From Salticus scenicus (lineage: Eukaryota > Arthropoda > Arachnida > Araneae > Salticidae): a stretch of 64,000 nucleotides of DNA. Location: the NCBI GenBank assembly GCA_963930645.1, contig OZ005657.1, positions 53,966,653 through 54,030,652 of the forward strand, read 5' to 3'. The position numbers were made by a program, and so were the translations under genes. The notes below the pieces were generated by a model, which saw nothing but the letters and a program-made list of their open reading frames with translations, made no database searches and was not told the origin of the DNA. Shown piece after piece: positions 22,452-34,740 of the stretch; within the stretch, counting starts at the first letter, position 1, and each line of letters starts with the position of its first letter.

Positions 22452-24060
22452 AAATTAAAAAGCCTACTTGGAAATTTTTCAAATTTTTTCAGTGGGAGCC
22501 TGCACCTTCCTCAGGTATCTTCCAAGTGTTTGTTGACACTTCTGAGCTCAACAATTTAGTCACCCTTCTTTTCTTCCAATTAGATGTCGCCACTTGTCGA
22601 TATGTGTTGATGATTCATTCTGGTTGCAGTCACACATTTCTTATGATTTCTATGGCTTCGGAATTAATGCCATAACAACAATTTTCGTAATTTACAAGTT
22701 TTTTAATATTGTCAATGTCTATTTTGATGTCATTGTTTTAAAAAAATTTTAGTTAATGCAGTCGAGGTTTTGTTATATTTTATGTCAGCTTTGTGTTCCT
22801 TAAATCTGGTTTTTATTTTTTCTTTAGTTTTGTCATTCTTATATAAAATCCATTTTTATTACTGTTCTTTTCATATTTGATATAGAAAATTCCAGCTGTT
22901 TCTGAGTAACTAATTTTATCCTTATCACTGCAAATTCTTTCAAAAATATTTGGGTTGGGTTTAATTGGTATGTTTACATTAATTTTGGAAGCTTTATTTT
23001 TTATTTTAACAGCTGTACCTTTGTCGTATGGGATCGCAGTAGTAAATTTTGTTTTGGTTTTTTGAGCATTATCGATTTTGTTTAATCCTTTAATACATTT
23101 TTTGTATAGGTGATAGATTAGATTTTTATGATATCCTGCTTTTTTTTGCGATTTCTGCTACTTTTTCTAAATCATTTTTTACTAATTGTTCATTTGAGCT
23201 AATTAAAAAGGTGCAGTTAATGTTGGTTTAAATTGTGTTTATTTTATACTTATATGGTTTTTTACATGTATTATTAATTATTTCATCACTATTATTTAAT
23301 TTACAGTAAGCTGCAGTTTCTAGTGCTCCATTATGCTCATTTCTTAAGATAGTAACGAGCTGTTTTGTTTAATTTCTTAACTATTTCATTTATTTCAAAT
23401 TTTTTATTTATTACTGCAAAAACATTGTCAACATATTGAAACCAAAAAGCTATTTCATTATAAAAAGTATTTTTGGTTCTATTATTCTACAATTTGTTCT
23501 ATTATTCTAAGTTTGAGTTCTGCAGTTACACCCAAAATAGGCAATCCCATCGGTATCCCTTTAATCTGTTTATAAATTTTGTTCTTAAATCTGAAGCAGT
23601 TTTCTGTTAAAATTAAGTTACTTGCAGCTATTAAAGTCGTGAAAATGCTCTATTATCCTTTTTCTTACAAGGTAGGGTCACCAACTGTTCAAAAGGTATT
23701 TTAATATGTTATATATACTCTTACAGGTCTAACTGAGCTGATAACGAAAATATCCATTTTATTGGCAAATGCATCCCCTAGTGTGAGATTTTCTAAATTA
23801 AAGTTTTCTTAATTGCAGACTCTTCAGTATTGTACTTTGCAGATTTTCTGTCACTATAATGAGATTTGTAATAGATTTTCATTTTAAATACGATTGTATA
23901 TATTATTAGTAAAATATTTTACTATTTGATAATTATTTTGTGACGCAATTAAATTTTTAAATACTAAACGGCAAAATATTATAAAGAAAAAAGCATTGAA
24001 AGTAAAAAAAAAAAAGCCCTTGTAATTTTTATAGTAATGAATAAAACTAGCTTTGTTTTT
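22452..24060 (-). pseudogene. Penelope-like element, copy A (reverse transcriptase relic)
   Basis: Reading from 24060 down to 22452, the minus strand shows the PLE reverse transcriptase in order. About 23566-23541 encodes KGIPMGLP (the RT template-grip motif) after a FRFKNKIYKQ stretch. About 23450-23415 gives FWFQYVDNVFAV, the catalytic YVDD motif with the last Asp changed to Asn. The copy ends in a 3' tail (22600-22452) that matches the tail of copy B. Many stops and indels interrupt it and the active site is damaged, so it is dead. It lies back-to-back with copy B, the two 5' parts facing each other across 24061-25371. PLEs are often found as such inverted pairs. The GIY-YIG region is mostly lost or unrecognisable here apart from its C-terminal end near the tail. 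Confidence 0.78.
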
Positions 24061-24094
24061 TTTTTTCATTATAAATATTATTTTGTAAATTATA

Positions 24095-25320
24095 ATATAA
24101 GTATTTCCAGCTGTGCATACTTGTTGTATCGTAGAACTTTCTGTGTTCTTTTCCTACATTATCGCACAACAGACAGACAGAATGTCTGAAAGGCATGCTG
24201 ATACACTAATTGAGTTCATAAACACTCTTAAATATTAATGGAAAGTGTTAAAAATGCTTAACGTGAAAGAAAGTACAGCCCTTAGGTTCTAATTGCAGCT
24301 TTTAATGTATCTGAATATTTCAGTGTAGCCCCGTAAATCTGAAGGTTAACCACATCATATTTTATACAAAACATTTTTTTTAACTTATTAACAATAAATA
24401 TCACTTTCTTTATGATTTTTATAGCAGAAAGTTATTTAAAGGTTATTTATAAAAATGTCTGTCTTAAAACGCAATGCATTGGCATTTTTTTTTTTATGTT
24501 CCTGTACACAAACCAGTTGTACAGAAACTATTTATGCCATTTTAAATAAGGAACATTCTGTAGTGAATTTGAATAACACATATCATTTTTCTTTTTAAAT
24601 ATTTACAGATGTTGGAAGCAGACAGCCGGATAGATAGACAGATGGCAGTTTGCAGACAGATACACAAACTGAAATCATATTCACACTTAAAAATTATTAG
24701 AAAGTAATAAAAACATTTAATGTAAATGAAAATACAATTCCAGAAAATTTCCAATAAAAGCCCTTAAATGTGAATGAATATTTTTGTGTGATACTGTAAA
24801 TCTGATGCTGATCATACTACATTCTATTGAAAGCATTATTTTGTGCGTATGAATAACATATTTCAGTTTCATTATATTTGGGCAAAATAAAGTTATGTGG
24901 TTTATAGAAATATCTCTTATAGAATTCAATGCTTTAGAATACTTTTGGGCATCTCTGTACACTAAATATTAGTGGTATCTATTACTCCATATTCTATAGA
25001 AAAGATCTGATAGTGAACTTGAATAGCATATTTCAATTTCATTAAGGTTTGTGTAAATAAAGGTATTAAGATATAGTTTACAGAAATCTCTCTCATAGAA
25101 CACAATGCTTTGGAATACCTTCGGGTATCCCTGTACACTAACTAGTACACATATTCACTCCATTTTCAATAGGGAACATCTGATTTCACTAACATATATC
25201 AGTTTAAAGAAATTCTATATGTATTTATGAGAGTTAGAGCACAGACGGACAGACAAACTAAAGTCATTAACACTTTTTAATTTTGTTGGAAAGTGTTAAA
25301 AATGAGAAATTTATTTTTCC
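24095..25320. repeat. Spacer repeat between PLE copies, related to the interior of the hAT at 2.7-5.9 kb
   Basis: The segment at 24097-24590 is homologous to 4130-4490 plus 5793-5850 of the outer hAT (shared stretches such as TTCCAGCTGT...TACTTGTTGTA, GGAAAGTGTTAAAAATG and GGAACATTC...TAGTGAATTTGAATAACA). From about 24690 to 25320 degenerate units of about 200 bp repeat (for example 'acaatgctttagaatac...gggcatc...ctgtacacta' near 24925, 25105). The sequence is non-coding. Confidence 0.65.
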
Positions 25321-25922
25321 CCTTTTTTTTCTGTTGCTGTGGTAATGCATTAAATTTCTTTTAATAATTTTCGTTCCGTTACTAATCGATAAAAATTTCA
25401 AGGGCTTCTCTGTAATTTTAATGCTTTTTCTTTCTAATATTTTTCTTATAGTTTAATATTTAAAAATTTAATATTGCTACAAAATAATTATCATATAGTA
25501 AAATATTTTACTAATAATATATACAATTGTATTTAAAAGGCAAGTCTGTTACAAAACTCATTATAGTGACAGAAATTCTGTAAAGTACAATACTGAAGAG
25601 TCTGTAATTAAGAAGACTTTAATTGAGAAAACCTCACACTGGAGGGCGCATTTGCTGATAAGATGGATATTTTCGTTATCAGCTCAGTTAGACCTTTAAG
25701 ATGATATATAACATATTAAAATACCTTTTGAACAGTTGGTGACCCTCCCTTGTTAGATTAATAGAACAAATTATCTTTAAGACTTTTAAAAACAAAATAG
25801 CTTTTTGATGTTTTTGCAGTAACAAATAAAAAAATTTAAATAAATAAAATAATTGAGAAATTAAATAAGAGAGACAAACATACATTTCATGCATGAAATA
25901 GAAAATTAAAACTGATTAAATT

Positions 25923-26456
25923 TTTTAGATGTTACTATCCTAAGAAATGAGCAGAATGAAGCAATAGAAACTACAGTTTACCGTAAACCAAATAATAGTG
26001 ATAAAATAATTAATAATGAGTGTAAAATGCCATATAAGTATAAAATAAATAGAATTCAAAATTACACTAACTGAGCCATTTTAATTTGCTCAAACAAACA
26101 ATTACATAAAAATAAATTAGAAAAAATAGCAGAAATCATTAAAAAAAAGAAAGCAGGATATCATAAATATCAAATCTGTTTTCTTCTACAAAAAAGTATT
26201 AAAAGATTAAATGACATCAATAATGCCCAAAAAAACCAAACCGAAAGAAATTTACTACCACGATTCCAAGGTACAGCTGTTAAAATAAAAAACGAAGCTT
26301 CCAAATTGAATATAAACATACGTATTAAACCCGACCCAAATATTTTTGAAAAAAGTCACAGCGATAAAGATAAAATTAATCACTTAGAAACAGCTGAACA
26401 TTATGAAATCAAATATGAAACAAATGATAATAAAAAGTGTCTTATATAGGAATAAC
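25923..26456 (+). pseudogene. PLE copy B: RT downstream region to GIY-YIG start
   Basis: The plus-strand translation begins FLDVTILRNEQNEAIETTVY-RKPNN, the characteristic PLE/RT segment after the catalytic motif, and continues through KINRIQNYTN, a stop, then a long open run with LPRFQGTAVKIKN. It ends with NDNKKCxYIGITKQK, where YIG is the second half of the GIY-YIG nuclease signature. A one-base shift near 26443 separates the frames. The domain stops abruptly at about 26456, where the inserted repeat begins. Its continuation (KTRIKEH...) is found 3.5 kb away at 29953. At least two stops and the split domain make it non-functional. Confidence 0.8.
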
Positions 26457-29400
26457 AAAACAAAAAATAATAAAATCTTTTTGTAAAAAAATTGAACTGA
26501 CTCCAAAAAGCCAACTACTATTCAAACAACTAAAAAATAATAATAATAAAATAAAATGAAAAATTGGTATGAAATGAAACTGTAAATTGCGCCTAAAAGT
26601 ATAAAATAATTTATTTGCTAAAGAACCTATAACACTACAATTAATCATAACTTTTGAAGTCAGCACAAAATTAAATAAAATTTAATTAGTTTCTAAAGGT
26701 TTGTTTTTAGATCAGTAGCAACAAATGCTGTTGTCTCGAATGATCCATTTTCATGTTTCCTTTATTATTTTATCACTGTATACAATTGGTCCATTAGTAG
26801 CATCTACATAGAACAGTGAACATCCTTCACAATGCAGTATTTGTGTTTCTACGAAGTTAGAGTTTCCTTTGCAAATTTGGTTTAACTTTGATAACTCTCA
26901 TCCTTGGTGGCTTTTGGATGTGGCGTTCAAAACGTAATGAAAAAATATACATGCAAGATGTATATTTTCATAATATATATTGTACAAAGTGTTGTTTCAT
27001 ATTCTTGATTACTCTCTTAATATACCTTATCAAAATAATAATGATATCCCAAAGAAATTGAATATGTTTGCCAGATAATTTTGCGACTTTTCTTTCATCA
27101 AGGACATCAGATACCAGCATCTTCGCCAACTTTTGCTGCTTACGAAATCTTATTTGTTTTCTTGAATTAAAGTAGTTTTTGGCTGTGTTTTGCAGGTGAC
27201 AATGTGAGATTCGTATTTTGAAGAGGATTTGATTTTTGTATTGAATAAAGGTATCAATTTTTATTTAATTTTGTGCCGACTTCAAAAGTTATGATTAATT
27301 GTAGTGTTATAGGTTGTTTGGCAAAGGAAATTATTTTATACTTTTAGGCACAATTTACAGTTTCATTTCATACCATTTTTTTTTTTTTTTTTTTTAGTTG
27401 TTTGAATAGTAGTTGCTTTTTGTAATCAGTTCTGTTTTTTTTACAAAAAATTTTATTTTTCTATTTTCAGTGAAAACTTATTCATATAGCAGAACATCAG
27501 AAGACGTTCGATGGCAGTTTGACAAATCGCAACTTCCAAGAAAAGTGACATAACTCAAAATATGGTTTATGTCACTGAAAATTACATGAAATGCACCCAA
27601 TGTGAACAAAAAAGTTACATTTCCATCTAGAAAGTTATCCACTCGAGAGACAGTTGTGCCAGTTTTATTCTAATCAAGTTATTTTTAAGTTCATTTTTCT
27701 CAAATGCTGCATTTTTAAGTTGTGTCACTTTTCTTGCCTTTATCGGATATGAGCAAAAAACTATCTGTTGAATGAACATACGTTAAATTAAAAAGTTTTT
27801 AGAAATGTAAAGAACGGATACGCTGTATTCGTAACCAAAAATTCTGTTAGGTATATATATTGAACTTCACAATGAATACTTGACACCTGCTGTGCTCGAA
27901 ATTGTGCAGCGTAAAGTTCAAAGAAAGAGCAAAATATGCATTGCAGCAGACGGACAGAAGTTTCAACATTGATACTTACATAATGCTTTTACCAGTGTAG
28001 TTGCATGCGTCCAGCAGTTAGAGTGAGAACAGACTTTTGTGAGTATGATGTAATTTGTTTATATATTAATGAAATCATAATGAAAGCTATTTCAGGCCAA
28101 GATCATTACAACAGCAAAAAAAAGTATTACAATTAAATCATCTCTTACGAAGTTATAAGCTAACAAATTGGAACAACAACAACGAGAAACATGGTTTGTA
28201 TTGAGAACCTGTTCCTTAATGAAGTCGGTTTAAAACATCTGTGTGTTAATCGATGTGACCTCTTACAATAACCATACTTTGAATTTTACATAGCATAAAT
28301 GTTACCTGCTATGCTACAACATATGCAATGCCGTTCAAGTGTGCACAAAATAGGAAATTGTGAACAAACAAATGTACGTTTTAAGTGTTCTGTTTTTAGC
28401 ATTAATATCTAAACTATTTTTTCGTACTAAATCGATGATGCTGTGCAATTTTATAATTCACTTTTTTCCCCTGTCTTGAACCATTTCTGAGATAGAACGC
28501 TAACTCCACTGTTTTCCACCAGGTGGTACTGTAGGCAGTTGAATCGCATAGCACATGTCCACTTTACTATACCTACATACCACTTTTATGACGATAGGTG
28601 CAGCTGTTCAGCAGTTAAGAGTTGGGACTGACTTTTTTGGGCACCCTGTATTTTTTTTTATCATAAAGATATTACAATGGGACTTATTTCAGACCAAGAC
28701 CTTTACAATAAAACAAAAAGTATCAAAATCGGATCAACCGTTCAGAAGTTATGAGCTAACAAACAAAAACAGAAACAGAAAAACATACGCTTTGAATTGA
28801 GAACCTCCTCATTTTTGAAGTCGGTTAATTAGAGCATCTCTTACAAAGTTATAAGCTTACAAACACCAACAACAACACATAGCTCGAATTAAGAACACCC
28901 TCCTTTCTGAAGTTGGTTGAAAACGACTTTGCGCTAGTCAATGCGACAGCTTATAGTAACAGTACTTTGAACCACAGAGTATACGTGTCATCCGCTATGC
29001 TGCAAAGTGTGCAGCGTAGTTAAAGTGTGCACAGTGTAGGAAATTGCGAACAAACAACTGCACATTTTAAGCATTCTATTTTTAGCAATAATATCTAAAA
29101 ACTGTCTCTTCTTCTGTAAATCAATGATGCTCTACAACTTTGTAATTAACTTTTCTCCCATCTTGAACCGTTTTTGAGATAGGAGCGCTAATTCCGCTGT
29201 TTTTCACCTGATGGTGCTTTATTTGCTTTAGATTGTAAAGATATTACAATGGGACCTACTTCAGACAGAGATCTTTACAACAAAACAATAAGTATCAAGT
29301 AACCATATTTTGAACTATATAGCGTATGTCTCACCAGCTACGCTACAACGTGTGCAATGTAGCTCAAGTGTGCATAGTGTAAGAAATTGCGAACAAACAA

Positions 29401-29952
29401 ATACACGTTTTTAGAATTGTATTTTTAGCATCTATGTCTAAACTATTTTTTTGTACTAAATCAAGGATGCTCTGCAATTTTATAATTCACTTTTCCCCCT
29501 CCCGTCTTGAACCGTTTCCGAGATAGGAATGCTAGCATGAATGTCTAAACTATCTTTTTGTACTAAATCAGTGATACTCTTCAACTTTGTAATTAACATT
29601 TTTCTCTAGAACCATTTTCAAGATAAGAACACTAACTCCGCTATTTTCCACCAGGTGTCACTGCAAGCGGTTTAACCTTGTACTGCATGGCCACTTTGCT
29701 ATACTTACATACCATTTTTATCACTATAGCTGCAGCCGTTTAGCAGTTAAAAGAGTTGAGACTGATTTTTTTGGGAACCCTGTATTTTCTTTAGATCGTA
29801 AAGATATTACAATGGGACCTATTTCAGACCAAGACCTTTTTGACAAAACAAACAGTATCAAAATCGGAGCATCTGTTCAGAAGTTATGAGCTAACAAACA
29901 AACAAAAAAAAACATACAGTTTGAATTGAGAACCTTCCTCCTTTTTTGAAGT
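26457..29952. repeat. 3.5-kb composite repeat inserted in the PLE endonuclease
   Basis: Two parts. First, a foldback whose arms of about 200 bp (26461-26690 and 27255-27470) are near-identical inverted copies (about 88-90% by eye) around a 560-bp centre. Second (27480-29952), degenerate direct repeats. The marker GCGAACAAACAA recurs at about 28361, 29046 and 29389, GAGATAG(G)A near 28492, 29174 and 29520, and AAGATATTACAATGG at 28665, 29237 and 29801, giving units of about 340-700 bp. The right end 'gaagtcggttaa' and left end 'gaactgactcc' are imperfect inverted ends. The 'tttgaagtcggttaa' tail recalls a repeat terminus common in arthropod genomes. A shorter inverted repeat (27532-27552 / 27718-27738) shares AAGAAAAGTGAC. 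Confidence 0.7.
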
Positions 29953-30211
29953 CGGTTAAAAACCAGAATTAAAGAACACAAAGCTGACATAAAATTTAAC
30001 AAAACCACTACTGCAATAACTAAAATTTTTCAAAACAATGTAACATCAAAATAGACTTCGACAATATTAAAAAACTTGCGAATTACGAAAATTATCGTTA
30101 TGCCATTAAATGTGAAGCCATAGAAATTGTAAGAAACATGCGCAGCTGCAACCAGAATGAACCATCAACAGACATTGACAAGTGGCGAAGAAAAGAAGAG
30201 TGACTAAATTG
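29953..30211 (+). pseudogene. PLE copy B: GIY-YIG endonuclease, second half
   Basis: After the inserted repeat, the plus strand encodes KTRIKEHKADIKFNKTTTAI and KIFQNN, then after a one-base frame change IDFDNIKKLANYENYRYAIK and CEAIEIVRN, and KWRRKEE before a stop at about 30202. The RxxEH block is the catalytic Arg/Glu-containing part of GIY-YIG nucleases, and the rest is the PLE-specific C-terminus. At DNA level the last codons before the insertion and the first codons after it are consecutive parts of one domain, so the repeat landed inside the nuclease. The copy is dead (split, frameshifted). Confidence 0.82.
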
Positions 30212-30316
30212 TTGAACTCAGAAGCATCAATAATCACCTGAAGATGCTTGAGGAAGGTGTGGACCAACACCTAAAAAGTTTACAGAATTTCCAAGTAGGC
30301 TTTTTAATTTTACATT

Positions 30317-31628
30317 AAATTGCAAATAGTTATCATCAATAACACATAAACCATATATTTAGATTTTTATTATTTTTTTTAAGACAAATTAAATAAATGG
30401 TAATTTGCAAATATTCAAATTTCTATGCGAAATACATTTTAGCTTAATTTGATAAATTATACGAGTTTTATTTGATACAAAGTAATACTTTTACATAGTT
30501 AAATTGATTTTGAAAATTTTCTTGCTGATAAATTATAATGCATCTGGTTTTTTTGTGTGTGTCAGTCCTTGTAAACAAATAAAAACTGATGCGACACTAT
30601 TTCTAATAGCCTGTAAAGAATCTTGATAACACAAGACAATTTAGTCATTTCATTAGAATTTGCATTATCTATTTATGAAAGTGAAAGTGCAGTCAGCAGG
30701 TGGATAGGCAAACAGTTAATCTTAAATAGTATATGAGTGTTAAAAAATATGTTTTTTATATATGAACATTTTCATGTTTATGCGATGCTGTGCCAGAGCA
30801 AAATAGATAAAATATGTCATTTCAAATATTTTTATAAACTAAAAATTAAGTATGTTTAAAAGTCTATGCAACTTTTTAAAAATATAATAGAGGTAGAGGA
30901 GATTGTCTTCATATGATTTTGCTGTAATATATCCTTGTATCAATAAATCAAGATACTACTAATGTATGTACAATGTATGTAATACTTACAATTAATGTAT
31001 GTGCAATGCCTTTATTATAAAGGGCTTTATATAACAATAATAATGACTTTTTTCACATGAAATTGGAAAACATCATAAAAATAGATCTGTCAAAGATATG
31101 TATATCAAAAATATATTACCACTTTTAAATTTTAAATTTAAAGAACACTCAAATAATTAAGTACGAAAATAGTTCTTTTCTTTTCTGTAGGATTCTAAAT
31201 AAAGTTCTATAAAAATAAAAATTGAGGCTTGTTCCTATAATTTTAAATTAGTTTTAAAGATTTCACATTGTTGAACTCATTTGTTGCATTTATATATTTT
31301 TCTTTTGCAGCATGAAACATTATTAAAATAAATGTGAAAAATTATGACATAAGATCTTATTGCTTTCTTATTCATATTCAAGATATGTTATATCATTCAA
31401 AATTAAAATTAGTCTAAACAAAAAAAAAATGACTTTAATAAATGTACGCTTTAACCTTAAAGTAGCATACTTATATTTGATGCCAACATGCTAATTAAGT
31501 GACTCATTTGACAATTGTAGAAAGTTGCTTGCAATTTTTTGCTTATAGCAGATAAAAATAAGGCAAAATGCTATCTTTGCAAACTCATAGCAAAAACAAG
31601 TCCAAAAAAAAAAAAAAAAAAAAAAACG
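30317..31628. other. AT-rich intergenic sequence, no feature identified
   Basis: No terminal repeats, coding patterns or tRNA-like boxes seen. A poly-A run at about 31600-31626 abuts the next element. Confidence 0.5.
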
Positions 31629-31941
31629 TACAGTGAAACATTCCTAAGAAAGCCACCCACGATGCTGTAAAAAATGAAACCTTTAGAGAGGTGTTCTTTT
31701 GATAGAGATTGTTCAGAAAATTATAATTTAGGCAGAAAATATTATGCATGAAACAGATTTAATTAATCAGATTTAAACTATTTGTAATTCTGATAAACTT
31801 GTAAACTGCTTTCTAATAGTCATTAATATTAGCTTGAATTTTAAATGCCTTTCTTACAATAATTTCTAAAAATTCTGTTATATCCTAGATCAAATTGATC
31901 AACTTAACATCATTTCTGAGGAAATAAAGGTTCTATATTAA

Positions 31942-32356
31942 CCTGTTAGTAGTCGCATATCGGTCTTTTTGCCGCCCATCGCTTATAAATTCCTCCTGCA
32001 GATCACCCCTTAAAAATAAAGTTGGGAAACTCTGTGTATCTGACCATGGGTGGATGTCCTCTAACATAGTATGTTTTTAAGTCACTCCTGCTATTTTTTG
32101 AGCAGTTAAAAACATTTTACTTCTGAAATCGGTCTATTTGACTGTGATGCAACCACTAACGTTGATTAATTTTTCTCCCCATTTCCAGTTTTTCAGATTG
32201 GTTAGAGTTTTGCGGGAAAAACTTTGTGTGAATTTAAGGCACTTCATCTTTTTCTACTGGCTTTCTTTTGGCTTTCCCCCAACACTAAACAGCGGTGGCA
32301 AAAAGACTGACGCATGACTACTAGCATTATAAAAAAATGACGTGACTACTCTCAGG
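31942..32356. mobile_element. piggyBac-like MITE (415 bp)
   Basis: Exactly flanked by TTAA (31938-31941 and 32357-32360). Ends CCTGTTAGTAGTCGC and (reverse complement) CCTGAGAGTAGTCAC are inverted repeats. A second inverted pair lies further in (CGGTCTTTTTGCCGCC versus CAGTCTTTTTGCCACC, with another GTAGTC motif). TTAA duplication and CC-starting termini match the piggyBac superfamily. No transposase. Confidence 0.8.
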
Positions 32357-32576
32357 TTAAGTCCACTAAAAATTCTTGGTAAAAATAATAGGTTTAACAT
32401 TTAATTTTTAATCAAAACTAGGTTTAATATTTTAATTTTTCTATTTAAATTCAACATTAGTCTTAGAAGCTTTAAATATTTATTAGCGAAACATTAGTAG
32501 TGTACAAAATTCACTTTTTCAATCCTGAATTTCACTTGTAATATGCCCATTAAAACTATGAAGTCTTTAATAAGAC

Positions 32577-32628
32577 ATGAATATGTCGTGGAGAAGTCTT
32601 TAATAAGACTTCTCTACGACATATTCAT
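32577..32628. repeat. Short hairpin with 22-bp arms
   Basis: ATGAATATGTCGTGGAGAAG and its reverse complement (one mismatch) flank an 8-base loop. The loop and adjoining bases 'aagtctttaataagac' also occur as a direct copy just upstream at 32561-32576, so a small duplication may have created the hairpin. Confidence 0.6.
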
Positions 32629-32901
32629 AGGAAATACCAACTGTAATTTCACAAATGGAGAGCAATGAGATGATTATTTGAAAGGAATTAGATACAAAAA
32701 GTGGTCAGTTCAAATCAAGAGTTAAACAATATTACCTGCTCTCACAAAATATGACCCTTAAGAGAGATATGCATTTGAACATGGGCCTTCAATAGAAATG
32801 AATTAGTATTAAATTCGATGTGGAAATTTTTGGAGCAGGAAAAAATAGCCCTTATAGGAGGGTTACCTTTAAATAAAGGTGGACTTTTAGAGAGTTTTCA
32901 A

Positions 32902-34740
32902 TATATTTTTTATTGCTGATTATTGAACTATGACAAACAATTACTTAAAATCACTTTACTTGAAAATGTTATTCAACCATTCCAATGTTCCTTTAATTTT
33001 AAGTTTTGTAAATGTTATACATTACTTTTGTTGGTAAATTGGTCGATAATGTGCTTTAACTGGCAAAGTTTGCACCCCTGTTAAATTGCACTATGATAAC
33101 GCAAGGCCTCAAGTTTTAAAACTGGTGGAAGACACATTAGTAATATGTTGCTGGGATGTTTTGGAGCCTTGACATAGATTTTTATTTCTTAACTTTAAAT
33201 TATTATTTGTTTCGATCAATGCACAATGATTTGTCTTCTGTGCATATCCCAATAGTCCAGGAAGTACAAAATGGATTGGTGACTTCATCTGATCAAAAGA
33301 TGAATCATTTTACATTGCTGGCATCAGTCAACTGCCCAAATGATTGTAGATGATGTTAGATAATAATTTAGTGAATGAAGAATAATTTGATAAATGTTTG
33401 GTGAATAATTCTTAGCTTTCAATTATTATTATTTTTTTTTTTTTTTTCTAAAATACGCTTTAAAACTTATCAATACATCTAATATTTATAGCAAATTTTA
33501 ATTATAAAATAAATAAATTATGAAATTCAGATAATCTTGATTCTGTTTAGAATAATTAAAAAGATAAAATTATAAATCCAGGTTAAATAAAGTTATTTGT
33601 ACAAAAAATTCCTAAACTATGATCCTAAAAACTGATCAACAGTTAGAAAATTTAGGTTGCCTTCAGCAATCATACTATCAAATTCTCTTCTGCTTTTTAG
33701 TATTAAAGAACTTTCTATAATGTATAATTTTTTTTATTAAATCAAACTATACTGCAAACAAATACTTAAACTTATTGCCAGTTTTTATACATAGAATCTC
33801 TTTAAAAATGTCTATCCATTCCAATATATTATTCACAATCTTTTTTCTTATCAAATAAAACTTAAAATTATTTCAGTAACTTTTATTAAAAAATATAAAT
33901 GATGTATGATTCAGCATGTAATTTTTTTAAATGATTTTATTATATGACATGGAACAACCTATGTATTAGCAACTTATGATTATTTTATTAACTGTATAAA
34001 CAATATAACATCATAAAAAAAAAAAAAAAAAAAAAAACTGTGCTACTAAATTAACTTTGACATTAAATATGACAATGACATTCTGTAAAATATTATTCAA
34101 TGTTGCAAAGTTGTGAATTTACTCCAAAAAATGGCTTGAAATTTGATGATCTATTCTTTATTAAACTTAATAAAGTATGTATCATACAAGTATGGAGAAG
34201 TATCATTTTAAATCATTGCACAATTAAATAATCAAAAGTAGATTGAATTCAGTATTACTGAATACATATAAAATCAATTTATAAAATATGTTTAAAAAAA
34301 GTAATTGCTGACATGAAATGACCCGTCAACATTTCTTATTTTGAAATTTTGTCAGGACATATTAAGAAATTTTTATCTTACAATATACATTTTGAAAAGC
34401 AAATACCAAAATTTGAAATACATGTATAGATAACATATATTTGAATTAAACATATATTAATTTTATGAAACATTTTATCAAAATACAGTGAAAATTGTAA
34501 ACATTTATAAGTGTGTTAAAATTTAACAAAATCCTTAAGATTAGTGCAAACAATGGGACAGAACTTCTGTCACAGAAATGAACTAAAGAGAACAAAAATC
34601 TTAATTGTAAAAATCAAATGAATTATTAACAATATAATCATGGAAGAAATAAATGCATATATAATCAATCAATTGTAATATTATCAATCTAAATAATTTG
34701 TAGAAATGAATTATAGAAAAAAAATAAAATAGTCAAAATG
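32902..34740. other. AT-rich intergenic sequence, no gene identified
   Basis: Contains poly-T (33430-33447) and poly-A (34015-34037) tracts. A 65-codon open frame at 33156-33353 shows no domain pattern. Nothing else supported. Confidence 0.5.

Larger units (their letters stand above)
25372..30316 (+). mobile_element. Penelope-like element, copy B, interrupted by a 3.5-kb insertion
   Basis: The plus-strand partner of copy A. Its first part (25372-25760) is the inverted counterpart of 24060-23690. Then come a deletion of the GIPMG block, the downstream RT region, and the start of the GIY-YIG domain, broken at about 26456 and resumed at about 29953. The 3' tail (30211-30316) is shared with copy A, ending in a TTTCCAAGTAGGCTTTTTA-like sequence. 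Confidence 0.75.
31631..32901. mobile_element. Tigger/pogo-like element with nested piggyBac-like MITE
   Basis: Left end CAGTGAAACATTCCTAAGAA...CCACC follows TA (31629-31630). The right end in reverse complement reads TTGAAAACTCTCTAAAAGTC-CACC, an imperfect match over about 28 bp, with a possible TA just outside. CAGTGAAAC...CCACC is the common terminus of arthropod Tigger elements. The right boundary is uncertain by a few bases. It holds the TTAA-flanked element at 31942-32356 and a hairpin with 22-bp arms (32577-32598 / 32607-32628). Confidence 0.5.
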
